From: Limnohabitans sp.
GTDB lineage: Bacteria > Pseudomonadota > Gammaproteobacteria > Burkholderiales > Burkholderiaceae_C
Length of the DNA: 37,136 bases
Assembly (NCBI GenBank): GCA_021300495.1
Contig: JAJTDK010000016.1
Span: 1-37,136, forward strand
Direction: 5' to 3'
Shown: positions 9,241 through 18,057 of the stretch, piece by piece
Position numbering within the stretch: the stretch's first letter is position 1
Layout: each line of letters begins with the position of its first letter
Position numbers and translations under genes: made by a program
Notes under the pieces: model-generated
The model's database searches: none
What the model was told of the DNA's origin: nothing
What the model saw: the letters and a program-made list of their open reading frames with translations, nothing else

Positions 9241-10650
9241 TTAACGATTTTCACGGTCACGAGATCGAAGACTGTCGCGCGATCTTGGATCAGGGGGGGC
9301 GCTGCTAGGGGCGGTGCTTGGGGCTGCGGTGTTCGCAGGCGTATCGACAGTTGCAGCAGCTGTCGAGGGTGTCGCGGTCATTTGAATCAATTTATCGAGG
9401 GGCAGGTACATCAGGTTAGAACCTTGCTTACTGTCGATCACAACCTTGGTGACGTTGGCGTAAATTTGCTGCATGGCATCTAAATACATGCGGTCGCGCG
9501 TCACTTGAGGGGCATTTTGGTACTCGGGCAAAATGGCCTTGAACCGTTGAGCATCACCCTCTGCTTGCGCCACAATTCGCTCGCGATAGGCCTGAGACTC
9601 TTCCTTCAAGCGGGATGCGGCACCCACTGCACGAGGCACAACATCGTTGGCATAAGCTTGCGCTTCATTTTTGGCACGCTCGCGTTCTTGGCCCGCCTTG
9701 AGCACATCATCAAACGCGGCCTGAACTTGTTCGGGGGGGCGAACGCCACCTTGCTGCAAGTTGATGCCAACCACTTCAATGCCCACCTTGTAACGATCCA
9801 AAATGTTTTGCATCAGGGCTCGAACTTTTGGCGCAATTTGATCGCGTTCTTCTGACAAAGCAGAATCCATTTTCATTTTGCCCACCACCTCGCGCACGGC
9901 TGTTTCAGCGGCTTGCACAACGGCTTCTGTGGGGTTTTTGCTTTCAAACAAATAGGCACGTGCATCGTTTAAGCGGTATTGAACGGCGAATTTAATTTCG
10001 ACAATGTTTTCATCTTCCGTGAGCATGGCTGACTCGCGAAGACCGGTGGCCTTGATGACGTTGTCGCGGCCAATGTCAACAGAACGAATTTGCGTCACAA
10101 ACACCAACTCGTTCTTTTGAATCGGGTAAGGAAAGCGCCAATTGAAACCAGCGCCGACAGTTGACTTGTATTTGCCAAATTGAGTGATGACGGCTTGTTG
10201 TCCCTCTTGGACAATGAAAAAGCCTGTACCCAACCAAATCAGGAGCAAAGCACCCAAGATGGCACCAATGCCTAAGTTGCGAAACACGGGGGGCAAACCA
10301 TTGAAAGGATCGCCATTGGGCTGGCCTTTGTTAGGTGGGCCGCCATTTTTACCACCCAAGAACTGCGAGAGCTTGCGATTAAGGTCACGCCACAGCTCAT
10401 CCAAATCTGGAGGGCCAGAAGATTGACCAGGTCGGTTGGACGAGTTGCCTGAATTAGAAGGCTGAGGATTTGGAGGTTGCTGCTGGGAACCATTGGCGCC
10501 TGGGGTGTTGCCAGGGGCATTGGTGCCGTCTTGGCCTTCAGAAGCAGGCTTGTCGTCGCCTCGGCCCCAGCGTTGATCGTTCAAATTGAACATGCCACGA
10601 AGGCGCTGAGGCAAGACTGACCAGCTAAATGCACGGTATTTGGAATTCAT
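9241..10650 (-). CDS. hflK: HflK, SPFH/band 7 subunit of the FtsH modulator complex
   Basis: A type II-oriented membrane protein with most of its mass in the periplasm, partner of HflC. The N-terminal 120 residues are low-complexity and rich in Pro, Gly, Asn and Gln. A membrane helix follows at about 126-147, then the SPFH domain (FIVQEGQQAVITQFGKY, DENIVEIKFAVQYRL) and a charged helical region RERAKNEAQAYANDVV. The tail is a Ser/Thr/Ala/Pro-rich linker ending in Arg/Asp repeats. 469 residues is typical. ATG 10650 has only a weak A-rich ribosome binding site; ATG 10593, giving MFNLNDQRWGRGDD, is a real alternative. It stands 12 bases before hflC, which is damaged, so a functional HflKC complex is doubtful if the sequence is correct. 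Confidence 0.94.
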   Translation of the reverse strand: MNSKYRAFSWSVLPQRLRGMFNLNDQRWGRGDDKPASEGQDGTNAPGNTPGANGSQQQPPNPQPSNSGNSSNRPGQSSGPPDLDELWRDLNRKLSQFLGGKNGGPPNKGQPNGDPFNGLPPVFRNLGIGAILGALLLIWLGTGFFIVQEGQQAVITQFGKYKSTVGAGFNWRFPYPIQKNELVFVTQIRSVDIGRDNVIKATGLRESAMLTEDENIVEIKFAVQYRLNDARAYLFESKNPTEAVVQAAETAVREVVGKMKMDSALSEERDQIAPKVRALMQNILDRYKVGIEVVGINLQQGGVRPPEQVQAAFDDVLKAGQERERAKNEAQAYANDVVPRAVGAASRLKEESQAYRERIVAQAEGDAQRFKAILPEYQNAPQVTRDRMYLDAMQQIYANVTKVVIDSKQGSNLMYLPLDKLIQMTATPSTAAATVDTPANTAAPSTAPSSAPPDPRSRDSLRSRDRENR

Positions 10651-10665
10651 TCGCTTTTCTACGTT

Positions 10666-10700
10666 TTTATATGACTGCTCTCATTGTGCACAATCAGAGC
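10666..10700 (-). promoter_or_regulatory. Candidate hflK promoter with 24-bp inverted repeat
   Basis: In the 58-base gap between hflX and hflK a near-perfect inverted repeat spans 10677-10700: GCTCT at 10677-10681, the perfect palindrome ATTGTGCACAAT at 10683-10694, and AGAGC at 10696-10700, with one mismatched pair (10682/10695). On the minus strand TTGTGC (10693-10688) and TATAAA (10671-10666) are 16 bases apart, a fair sigma-70 pair, so the repeat covers the -35. This resembles an operator over an internal promoter for hflK-hflC. The predicted start of transcription would be only about 10 bases before ATG 10650, which would favour the later start at 10593. It could instead be an RNA hairpin for processing; no U-tract follows. 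Confidence 0.5.
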
Positions 10701-10708
10701 GGCATTTA

Positions 10709-11896
10709 TCAAAAATCATCCTCATTTTCCCCGAAATTATCAAGGTCAAAGCGGGGATCAGATTCGCGTTCGGGGTTTGAAACTGTTCTAAGCACTTCTT
10801 CTGCCAGCATTTGTCGCAACATTGGCACGCCCTGACCCGTTTGAGCGCTGACAAACAGGCGCTTCAATGGAGCACCATCGACTTCGTACAGGTCGAACAT
10901 TTCAAGCGGTTGACGCTCGGGCGGGATCGTGTCTATTTTGTTAAAAATTAGCCATTGCGGCACATCTTCTGCCCCAATTTCCCGAAGCACCCTTTTGACC
11001 TCGTTCATTTGCTCCGGGTAGTTTGGGTTGGAAGCATCCACCACATGCAGCAACAAGTCGGCGTCGGCAGCTTCCTGCAAGGTGGCCTGAAAGGCATCAA
11101 TCAGGCCATGCGGCAAATCTCGAATAAATCCAACCGTATCGGAGACCGAAGCGCTGCGGCCAGCCTCCCCCAAATACAGTTGACGTGTAGTGGTGTCTAA
11201 GGTTGCAAACAACTGATCGGCGGCATAGGCTCGCGCTTTGACCAAGGCGTTGAACAACGTAGATTTGCCGGCATTGGTGTAACCCACCAAGGAAACATTG
11301 AAAGAGTTGCGGCGATCGCGCTGTCTTCTTTGGGTAGAACGCTGCTTTTTAACTTTAGACAAGCGATCTTTGGTGCGCTTGATCGCGTCATTGATCATGC
11401 GGCGGTCAAGTTCAATTTGAGTTTCTCCAGGACCCCCTCGCGTGCCAATGCCACCTCGCTGGCGTTCAAGGTGTGACCACCGGCGAACCAAACGGGTACT
11501 CAGGTATTGGAGACGAGCCAACTCAACTTGCAATTTGCCATCATGGCTGCGCGCGCGTTGGCCGAAAATTTCAAGAATGAGCAATGTGCGGTCGTTGACG
11601 GGCAGGCCCAAATGGCGTTCAAGGTTGCGCTGCTGAGCGGGGCTCAAAGACTGATCAAACAGAACCTCTTTGGCGCCCATTTGTTCTGCCATGAATTTAA
11701 TTTCATCGGCTTTGCCAGAGCCTACAAACAAGGCGGCATCTGGGGCCTTTCGCTTGCAAGTCATTTTGGCCACAGGCTTGAGGCCTGCCGTTAAGGCCAA
11801 TTGACTGAGCTCATCTAATTCCGCATCAAAATGTGGCAAGCCAAAATCAACACCCACCAACAAGGCGGGCGTTGTGTCAACCAAATCGCCGTTCAA
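10709..11896 (-). CDS. hflX: Ribosome-associated GTPase HflX
   Basis: HflX is a GTPase that splits stalled or heat-damaged 70S ribosomes. The N-terminal domain contains CKRKAPDAALFVGSGKADE, the linker has GGIGTRGGPGETQIE (about 148-162), and a coiled-coil of basic residues precedes the G domain. G1 is GYTNAGKST (205-213), G3 SDTVGF and G4 NKID. The C-terminal tail is acidic. The 395-residue length is normal. The only start between the hfq stop and the conserved region that keeps the N terminus is TTG 11896. It lies three codons after the hfq TAA and in the same reading frame, with no separate ribosome binding site, so it probably depends on termination at hfq. Confidence 0.94.
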   Translation of the reverse strand: MNGDLVDTTPALLVGVDFGLPHFDAELDELSQLALTAGLKPVAKMTCKRKAPDAALFVGSGKADEIKFMAEQMGAKEVLFDQSLSPAQQRNLERHLGLPVNDRTLLILEIFGQRARSHDGKLQVELARLQYLSTRLVRRWSHLERQRGGIGTRGGPGETQIELDRRMINDAIKRTKDRLSKVKKQRSTQRRQRDRRNSFNVSLVGYTNAGKSTLFNALVKARAYAADQLFATLDTTTRQLYLGEAGRSASVSDTVGFIRDLPHGLIDAFQATLQEAADADLLLHVVDASNPNYPEQMNEVKRVLREIGAEDVPQWLIFNKIDTIPPERQPLEMFDLYEVDGAPLKRLFVSAQTGQGVPMLRQMLAEEVLRTVSNPERESDPRFDLDNFGENEDDF

Positions 11897-11905
11897 AACA
11901 GCGCG

Positions 11906-12157
11906 TTAAGCCGAAGGCTCGTCGACGGCTTCGTCTGAACCTGAAAGGTTGACTGCTCGGCCGGGGACAATGGTGGAAATGGCGTGCTTGTAAACCATTT
12001 GAGTAACCGTGTTACGGAGCAAAACCACGTATTGGTCAAATGACTCAATTTGGCCTTGGAGTTTGATGCCGTTGACCAAGTAAATGGACACTGGCACATG
12101 CTCACGACGCAATGCGTTGAGGAAGGGATCTTGCAAAAGTTGCCCTTTGTTGTTCAC
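11906..12157 (-). CDS. hfq: RNA chaperone Hfq
   Basis: The hexameric Sm-like protein that pairs small RNAs with mRNAs. The 83-residue product has the invariant [16 protein letters not shown] start, the Sm1 part [17 protein letters not shown] and the Sm2 part [15 protein letters not shown] short acidic C-terminal tail follows, as in other betaproteobacteria. The start is GTG 12157: GGAG lies at 12164-12167 with 6 bases of spacing and homologues begin at the same place. The order der-hfq-hflX-hflK-hflC is highly conserved. It probably has its own promoter (see 12180-12208). Confidence 0.97.
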   Translation of the reverse strand: MNNKGQLLQDPFLNALRREHVPVSIYLVNGIKLQGQIESFDQYVVLLRNTVTQMVYKHAISTIVPGRAVNLSGSDEAVDEPSA

Positions 12158-12179
12158 GATATTCTCCGTGTTTTGAATT

Positions 12180-12208
12180 AATTTAAGGGTTTCACCTTAA
12201 CACATCAA
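12180..12208 (-). promoter_or_regulatory. Candidate sigma-70 promoter of hfq with inverted repeat in the spacer
   Basis: On the minus strand TTGATG (12208-12203) and TAAATT (12185-12180) are separated by exactly 17 bases; each matches four of six consensus bases. Transcription would begin near 12173, leaving a short leader with the hfq GGAG site. The inverted repeat TTAAGG (12183-12188) and CCTTAA (12195-12200), with a 6-base centre, overlaps the spacer and the edge of the -10. It could be an operator. The 92-base gap between der and hfq contains no other clear signal and no strong terminator. Confidence 0.45.
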
Positions 12209-12249
12209 AAGGCGCAATTTGTGCAAGCCCCCTTTAAAAACCTTACAAA

Positions 12250-13558
12250 TTACCCCGCATCTTTGTCAGCAAAGGGGTTTTGGGAGGTTTTCATTTCAAT
12301 GCGCAGGGGCGTGCCTGACAAATCAAAGGCTTTGCGGAAACGGCCTTCCAAATATCGTTTGTAGGTTTCAGTGACGTGCTCTAACGAATTGCCGTGAATC
12401 ACAATAACAGGAGGGTTCATGCCGCCTTGGTGGGCGTATCGCAATTTAGGACGGAACATGCCGCCGCGTTGCGGACTTTGGAACTGAACCGACTCAAGCA
12501 ACAAACGCGTTAAAACGGGTGTGGTCATTTTGACCATGGCCGATTTGTGAGCTTGTGTGATGGATTTCCAAACAGGTCCTAGTCCTTGGCGTTTTTTAGC
12601 TGAAATAGTGTGCAGGTTGGCAAACTTCAAAAATGGCAGACGACTTTCTATCGATCGGTTCACCAATTCGCGTTGGTACGAATCAACGGCATCCCACTTG
12701 TTGACGGCCAGCACCACCGCACGACCGCTGTCCAAAATAAAGCCTGCAATGTGCGCATCTTGTTCAGTGACGCCCTGAGTGGCATCCAACAGCAATAAAA
12801 CGACATTGGCCGATTCGATAGCTTGCAAAGTTTTAACCACCGAGAATTTTTCAATGGCTTCAAAAACTTTGCCCTTGCGGCGCAAACCCGCCGTGTCAAT
12901 GAGTTCGAACTTTTGTCCGTCCCGTTCAAAGGGAACCGTGATGGCGTCGCGGGTGTTCACCCAGCCAAGTATTGATGAGGGTTGACTTGCCCACATTGGG
13001 GCGCCCTGCTACCGCTAGCTTGACCACACTCAGGTCTGGTTCAGCGTCAGCATCTTCTTCAGGCAAGAGCAAGGGGTCTAGGGCCAACTCGACCAAGCTT
13101 CGAATGCCTTGTCCATGTGCTGCCGAAACGGGAATGACATCGCCTAGTCCCAGTTCGTAAAACTCGCTAATTTGAACGCCCTCGCGCATGCCCTCGGCCT
13201 TGTTGGCAACCAACAAGCATGGCTTGCCAATGCGCCGCAAATACTTGGCAATGTCATGGTCTTGTGCCGAAACGCCTGCGCGGGCATCGACCACAAAGAC
13301 AACCACATCGGCCTCAGCGACTGCTTGCTGAGTTTGTTTGGCCATTTCTTTGTAGATGCCATCGTGGGCATCAGGCTCAAAACCACCCGTATCAATGACG
13401 ATGTATTCATAACGGCCCTGCCGTCCTTGCCCATAGTGGCGATCGCGCGTGAGACCCGCAAAGTCAGCGACGATGGCATCGCGGCTTTTGGTAAGTCGAT
13501 TGAATAAAGTGGACTTCCCCACATTGGGGCGTCCGACCAAGGCCAGTACGGGTTTCAA
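12250..13558 (-). pseudogene. der: der (engA) with short internal deletion and frameshift
   Basis: Der is a tandem-GTPase needed for 50S subunit assembly and is essential in E. coli. The first part (TTG 13558) gives [17 protein letters not shown], a complete first G domain, and the start of the second G domain, [20 protein letters not shown] (second P-loop about 185-192). At about 12955 the frame shifts. The frame ending at 12250 resumes with [29 protein letters not shown] and runs through NKWDAVD and the KH-like domain to the usual end. The missing piece corresponds to about ten residues (ERLVAFDLPGT in relatives), roughly 32 bases, and includes switch I and its Mg-binding Thr. No intact copy is in the window, so a sequencing or assembly error should be suspected. 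Confidence 0.87.
12951..12962. repeat. Perfect inverted repeat at the der deletion junction
   Basis: GGGTG (12951-12955), TT, CACCC (12958-12962) is a perfect 12-base inverted repeat exactly at the point where der changes frame. In intact relatives about 32 more bases would lie here, so the palindrome is created by, or directed, the junction. This suggests deletion between the arms of a stem, or a template-switching artefact of amplification. The sequence is seen directly; the mechanism is inference. Confidence 0.5.
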
Positions 13559-13578
13559 ATCTATCTTTCAGCTGGGTG

Positions 13579-14709
13579 TTATTCGGCTCGGAGGGCTTGC
13601 ACCAAGCCACTCTGAGTGACGATCACCCAATTTTTACCAACACGCACAGGTGTCATTGCAATACCAGATGCATCGACTTGAATACGGCCAATGGTTTGGC
13701 CATTGCTGACATCGATCCAATGGGCCACGCCCAAACTATCGCCTACAAGCAATTGGCCGGCAGACCAATGGGGCGCAGTGAGCCCTCTAAAACGGAAAGC
13801 TTCTGATTGCCAAGCAATTTGGCCAGTGGTGCGTTGCCAAGCCACCAATTTACCGTCAGACTCAGCGCCAAATACAAGGGACTCAGAACCGCTTAAGCCA
13901 ACATGGCCTTGTGCTGCGCGCGTCCACAAGTTGCGGCCCTTAAGGGCATCGACGCAGGTCACAGAAGTTTGAAATGCTCTGGCGCAAATGACATGATTGA
14001 CCCGCGATACGCCCGCCACCAAGTCAACCAAACGCTCGACTTCATTGGTACCGCGCGAGGCGCCAATTGTGAGCTCGGACACTGCAACGCCGTTGGCAGG
14101 GTTCATGGCCACCAAGCGACCAGAAAGGCCCACCAAAAGCCTGTCTTGGAAAGAAGTCAGAATACCGGCTTGCTTTAAAACCAATGGGTCGCCAGCGCGT
14201 TGCTGGCTCCATAGCCTTTGCCCTGATGCACCATCAAAGGCCATCACAGTTCGATCAGCCGTCAGAACAAAAACACGTCCACCAGCAACCAAAGGGGATG
14301 TAAAAGAAGATGCTGGCAACTTGACCCGCCAGATGACTTTGGCATTTGAAATGGCAATTAATTCGTTGGCTTGTGAAATGACGGCAAAGCGCTCACCGTC
14401 ACCCCCAATGCCAGCAGCAACGGGTGTGTTCAAGGCAAGACGCCATGCTTCGGCACCTGTTTCGGCATCTAACAAAACAACCAGACCGCTGCCCGTGACC
14501 AAGGCCAAACGACCCTCTGTTAAGTTGTGGCTTAAGGTGGTATTGGCGCTTGGGCTGATGGGGCCAATTTGGAGTGCCCAGGATTTGCTGATGCTCAATT
14601 GAGAATTGAAGTCGGTCAGGGCAGCGGGTTTGGGTTTATCGGGGGTGCTTGAACAAGCGACCAAACCCACTAGCATGACGCCCATCGTTGCAAAGGACAG
14701 CCACTTCAC
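13579..14709 (-). CDS. bamB: Outer membrane protein assembly lipoprotein BamB
   Basis: BamB is the beta-propeller lipoprotein of the BAM complex that inserts outer-membrane proteins. From GTG 14709 the product has 376 residues: a lipoprotein signal with basic start and hydrophobic core, lipobox LVAC (Cys at 19 from this start), then eight-bladed propeller sequence with repeated patterns such as VLLDAETGAEAWR, VMAFDGASGQRLWS and VDALKGRNLW. The GTG start is chosen because AGGGAG lies 6 bases upstream (14716-14721) and yields a compact signal peptide. An ATG at 14751, overlapping the yfgM stop, and ATG 14724 are alternatives giving a less typical signal. The window also has bamD at 24275. Confidence 0.93.
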   Translation of the reverse strand: MKWLSFATMGVMLVGLVACSSTPDKPKPAALTDFNSQLSISKSWALQIGPISPSANTTLSHNLTEGRLALVTGSGLVVLLDAETGAEAWRLALNTPVAAGIGGDGERFAVISQANELIAISNAKVIWRVKLPASSFTSPLVAGGRVFVLTADRTVMAFDGASGQRLWSQQRAGDPLVLKQAGILTSFQDRLLVGLSGRLVAMNPANGVAVSELTIGASRGTNEVERLVDLVAGVSRVNHVICARAFQTSVTCVDALKGRNLWTRAAQGHVGLSGSESLVFGAESDGKLVAWQRTTGQIAWQSEAFRFRGLTAPHWSAGQLLVGDSLGVAHWIDVSNGQTIGRIQVDASGIAMTPVRVGKNWVIVTQSGLVQALRAE

Positions 14710-14715
14710 GCTTCT

Positions 14716-14721
14716 CTCCCT
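14716..14721 (-). promoter_or_regulatory. Ribosome binding site that decides the bamB start
   Basis: AGGGAG on the minus strand, 6 bases before GTG 14709. It overlaps the alternative ATG at 14724-14722 region and makes the later GTG the better start for the lipoprotein signal peptide. Confidence 0.6.
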
Positions 14722-14747
14722 CATCCCAACAGAGATGAACTGAGGGG

Positions 14748-15413
14748 TCATTTCGAAGCACCTTTTGCAGCATCAGGGTCCTGGCCCAGGGCGTTTAGTT
14801 TGGCTGCAACCAAACGACGGTATTCAGAATTTTCTTCCAGCTGGCGCCATGCATCGGTGTAAGCTTTGATGGCATCTTGCGATTTGTTTTGCGCCGCAAA
14901 AATATCGCCTTGAACGTCGGAGGCCAATCCGGCAAATGCAGGATCAAAGGGTTTAGACAGCGTTTTCAAGGCCTCATCAAAGGCTTTTTGTTGTGCTTGC
15001 AAGTTGGCCAAGCGCAAACGAGCCAATTGCGCACTGCCTTGATCGGATGCAGTTTCGCTGGCCCACTGAAGGGCTGCTTTTGCAGCGTCGGGCTTGTCGG
15101 TCATTTGAAAAGATTTGGCAACCAGCAAGGCGGATTGAGCAGCGAATGTGGTGCTTGGGAAGCGCTCCTTCATATCGGCCCAAGCACGCTCAAGCTTGAC
15201 CATGTCGCCAGATGCAACTGACTTTTCAAGCTCATCGAAGAGTGCCGATGCCTTGCCAGACTGCTGCGCTTGCCAATATTGATAGCCATTCCAGCCAGCG
15301 TAAGAGCCCATCACGACAATCAACAGCCAGGTGATGGCATTGCCGTATTTTTTCCAAAAGTGCTTGAGTTCATCAAGTTGCTCTTGTTCTTCTAGATCGA
15401 GATGTGATGCCAT
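14748..15413 (-). CDS. yfgM: YfgM family tetratricopeptide protein
   Basis: A 221-residue membrane-anchored TPR-like protein. It opens with the acidic stretch LDLEEQEQLDELKHFWKKYG, then one membrane helix (about 26-46, AITWLLIVVMGSYAGW), then a periplasmic helical repeat region with several alanine-rich TPR-like units and a YRRLVAAKLNAL end. In E. coli YfgM is an accessory partner of the SecYEG translocon and the chaperone PpiD. It stands between hisS and bamB there too, which supports the symbol. ATG 15413 is used because homologues begin with MASHLDLEEQE and a longer frame would overlap hisS. Confidence 0.88.
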   Translation of the reverse strand: MASHLDLEEQEQLDELKHFWKKYGNAITWLLIVVMGSYAGWNGYQYWQAQQSGKASALFDELEKSVASGDMVKLERAWADMKERFPSTTFAAQSALLVAKSFQMTDKPDAAKAALQWASETASDQGSAQLARLRLANLQAQQKAFDEALKTLSKPFDPAFAGLASDVQGDIFAAQNKSQDAIKAYTDAWRQLEENSEYRRLVAAKLNALGQDPDAAKGASK

Positions 15414-15426
15414 ATTCAACTTTAAT

Positions 15427-16758
15427 TTAAGAGGTGGATTGTAGGCTCTGGGCCCAGGTGTCCAACTTTTCAAGAGATTCCGTCCTTTGGGCCCCACCGC
15501 CATCTCGCAAAGACTTGACTGAAACGGTATTTTGAGCGAGCTCATCTGCACCAAAAATGAGGGCATAAGCAGCACCACTGCTGTCGGCTTTTTTAAATTG
15601 AGTTTTCATGCTGCCTACGCCCTCTCCTGAGCCTGCGTGCATTTGAACATTGACACCCAAGGCGCGAAGCTGCCTAAGGTGCTTCAAAACCAAGGGCAAA
15701 CTGCTTGCCTCTGGCACGATGGCATAGGCATGGGGGGTGGCATCGGGTAATTGCACACCCTGCTCTTCTAGCAAGGCCAAAACACGCTCAATTCCTAGAG
15801 CCCAACCCACAGCAGGCGCGGGCTTGCCGCCCACTTGCTCAATCAGATAGTCATAACGGCCGCCGCCACACACTGTGCCTTGAGAACCCAACTGATCGGT
15901 AATGAACTCGAACACAGTGAGGTTGTAATAGTCCATGCCCCGAACCAAGCGAGGATTTAACGAATACTGAACACCATTGGCATCGAGAATTTGACGCAAT
16001 GCATTGAAGTGAGCGAGCGAAGCTTCACCCAAAAAACTCATCAGTTGCGGGGCTGACTCAACCACGTCTTTCAGGGCTGGATTTTTGGTGTCCAGAATTC
16101 GAAGTGGATTGGTATACAGACGACGTTTAGCATCCTCGTCTAAAACAGCTTGGTGTTTTTCAAAGTGCGCGATTAAAGCTGCACGATGCGCCAATCTCTC
16201 TGGTGGTTGCCCCAAACTATTGAGCTCTAGTCGAACATCTTTCAGACCTATGGCTTGCCATAAATCATGCGCCAACAAAATAACTTCGGCGTCAATTTCG
16301 GGTCCCTGAAAACCCAAGACCTCTGCGCCAATTTGATGGAATTGACGGTAGCGCCCGCGCTGAGGACGCTCGTGCCTGAACATCGGGCCCATGTAATACA
16401 AACGCTTACCGCCCTCGTAAAGCATGTTGTGCTCTACCACAGCACGCACAACGCCTGCCGTACTTTCAGGACGCAAGGTAAGCGCTTCACCATTTAAGCG
16501 ATCTTCGAAGGAATACATTTCCTTCTCAACAATGTCGGTCACTTCCCCCAGGCCACGAACAAAAAGAGCGGTGGGCTCGACGATGGGCGTTCGAATGTTT
16601 CGGTAGGCATATCGAGCCATTAAGTTTCGCACAACGCCTTCGAGCCACTCCCATTTGGCGGACTCGCCGGGCAATACATCGTTCATGCCTTTGACGGCGG
16701 TGAGTTTTTTAAACGCGCTCACTTTGGAAGACAGTTCTTTGGATTGAATATCAGACAT
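15427..16758 (-). CDS. hisS: Histidyl-tRNA synthetase
   Basis: A class II synthetase of 443 residues, cytoplasmic, charging tRNA-His. It has [18 protein letters not shown] at the start, [18 protein letters not shown], motif 2 [19 protein letters not shown], the histidine-specific [15 protein letters not shown] and [14 protein letters not shown], motif 3 [12 protein letters not shown], and a C-terminal anticodon-binding domain. It is complete. It lies 6 bases after ispG and 13 bases before yfgM, matching the conserved cluster. Confidence 0.97.
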   Translation of the reverse strand: MSDIQSKELSSKVSAFKKLTAVKGMNDVLPGESAKWEWLEGVVRNLMARYAYRNIRTPIVEPTALFVRGLGEVTDIVEKEMYSFEDRLNGEALTLRPESTAGVVRAVVEHNMLYEGGKRLYYMGPMFRHERPQRGRYRQFHQIGAEVLGFQGPEIDAEVILLAHDLWQAIGLKDVRLELNSLGQPPERLAHRAALIAHFEKHQAVLDEDAKRRLYTNPLRILDTKNPALKDVVESAPQLMSFLGEASLAHFNALRQILDANGVQYSLNPRLVRGMDYYNLTVFEFITDQLGSQGTVCGGGRYDYLIEQVGGKPAPAVGWALGIERVLALLEEQGVQLPDATPHAYAIVPEASSLPLVLKHLRQLRALGVNVQMHAGSGEGVGSMKTQFKKADSSGAAYALIFGADELAQNTVSVKSLRDGGGAQRTESLEKLDTWAQSLQSTS

Positions 16759-16764
16759 AAAAAA

Positions 16765-18057
16765 TTAAATGACAGCCTTAGAGCTGCCGCCAAAGCGGTT
16801 GTCGATGTATTGCTCGACTAGGTCTTGAAACTCTTTGGCAATGTTGTCGCCGCGCAAGGTAAGTTTCTTCTCACCATCGATGAACACCGGCGCAGCGGGG
16901 GCTTCGCCAGTCCCAGGCAAACTGATGCCGATGTCGGCATGTTTGCTTTCACCAGGTCCATTGACGATGCAGCCCATGACCGCCAACTTCATGTGTTCGA
17001 CACCGGGATAACGGCTGCGCCAAACAGGCATTTGAGCCCGCAAGAAATCGTCAATTTGTTTGGCCAACTCTTGGAAGGTGCTGCTGGTGGTTCGGCCACA
17101 ACCTGGGCAAGCTGTGACACTGGGTACGAAAATTCGCAAGCCCAAAGATTGCAAAATTTCTGAAGCAATGACCACTTCTTGGGTACGTGCCTCGCCGGGC
17201 TGGGGGGTAAGTGAGACGCGAATGGTGTCGCCAATCCCCTCTTGAAGCAAGATGGCCAGGGCTGTGCTGGAAGCAACGGTGCCCTTGGTGCCCATGCCTG
17301 CCTCTGTCAGACCCAAATGCAAAGGATAGTCCGTGCGTCGACCCAATTCGCGGTAGACAGCGATCAAGTCTTGGACGCCAGAAACCTTGCAAGACAGCAT
17401 GATTTGTGCACGAGCCATGCCCATCTCGTGTGCCTTGTCGGCCGAAGTGATAGCCGACGTAATGAGCGCCTCGTACATCACTTGCCTAGATTCCCAAGGT
17501 ACTTTTCGCTGGCTGTTTTGATCCATCAATTCAGCCAACAACTCTTGGTCTAGGCTACCCCAATTGACACCAATGCGAACAGGCTTGTTCCATCGCATGG
17601 CCGCTTCAATCATCTGTCCGAATTGCAGATCGTGTTTATCGCCTTTACCCACGTTGCCGGGATTGATTCGGTATTTGGAAAGCGCTTCGGCACAAGCTGG
17701 ATGATCGCTTAACAAACGGTGTCCGTTGTAATGAAAGTCACCAATCAGGGGGACATCAATGCCCATTTTGTCAAGCTGATCTCGGATGTGGGGCACGGCC
17801 TCTGCAGCTTCCGGCGTGTTGACAGTGATCCTCACCAACTCCGAACCTGCCAAGGCCAATTCTTTGACCTGAATGGCAGTTCCGATGACATCAACCGTAT
17901 CGGTGTTGGTCATGGACTGAACACGAACGGGCGCCTGCCCCCCCACCGTGACAATGCGTTGGCCCCATACAACTTGAGATTGAAGGCTGTGCCTTTGAAG
18001 AGGAACTGCCGCAGGAATAGCCTCGGCAATGGTCTTAGGTACGACAGGTTGCATCAT
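16765..18057 (-). CDS. ispG: 4-hydroxy-3-methylbut-2-enyl diphosphate synthase IspG
   Basis: IspG (GcpE) is the iron-sulfur enzyme of the non-mevalonate isoprenoid pathway that makes HMBPP from MEcPP. The 430-residue product has the TIM-barrel part ([34 protein letters not shown]) and the C-terminal Fe-S domain with Cys317 and Cys320 (TACPGCGRT) and Cys363 ([11 protein letters not shown]). ATG 18057 overlaps the stop of the rodZ-like gene (ATGA); a second ATG follows at 18054. Complete and typical. Confidence 0.97.
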   Translation of the reverse strand: MMQPVVPKTIAEAIPAAVPLQRHSLQSQVVWGQRIVTVGGQAPVRVQSMTNTDTVDVIGTAIQVKELALAGSELVRITVNTPEAAEAVPHIRDQLDKMGIDVPLIGDFHYNGHRLLSDHPACAEALSKYRINPGNVGKGDKHDLQFGQMIEAAMRWNKPVRIGVNWGSLDQELLAELMDQNSQRKVPWESRQVMYEALITSAITSADKAHEMGMARAQIMLSCKVSGVQDLIAVYRELGRRTDYPLHLGLTEAGMGTKGTVASSTALAILLQEGIGDTIRVSLTPQPGEARTQEVVIASEILQSLGLRIFVPSVTACPGCGRTTSSTFQELAKQIDDFLRAQMPVWRSRYPGVEHMKLAVMGCIVNGPGESKHADIGISLPGTGEAPAAPVFIDGEKKLTLRGDNIAKEFQDLVEQYIDNRFGGSSKAVI

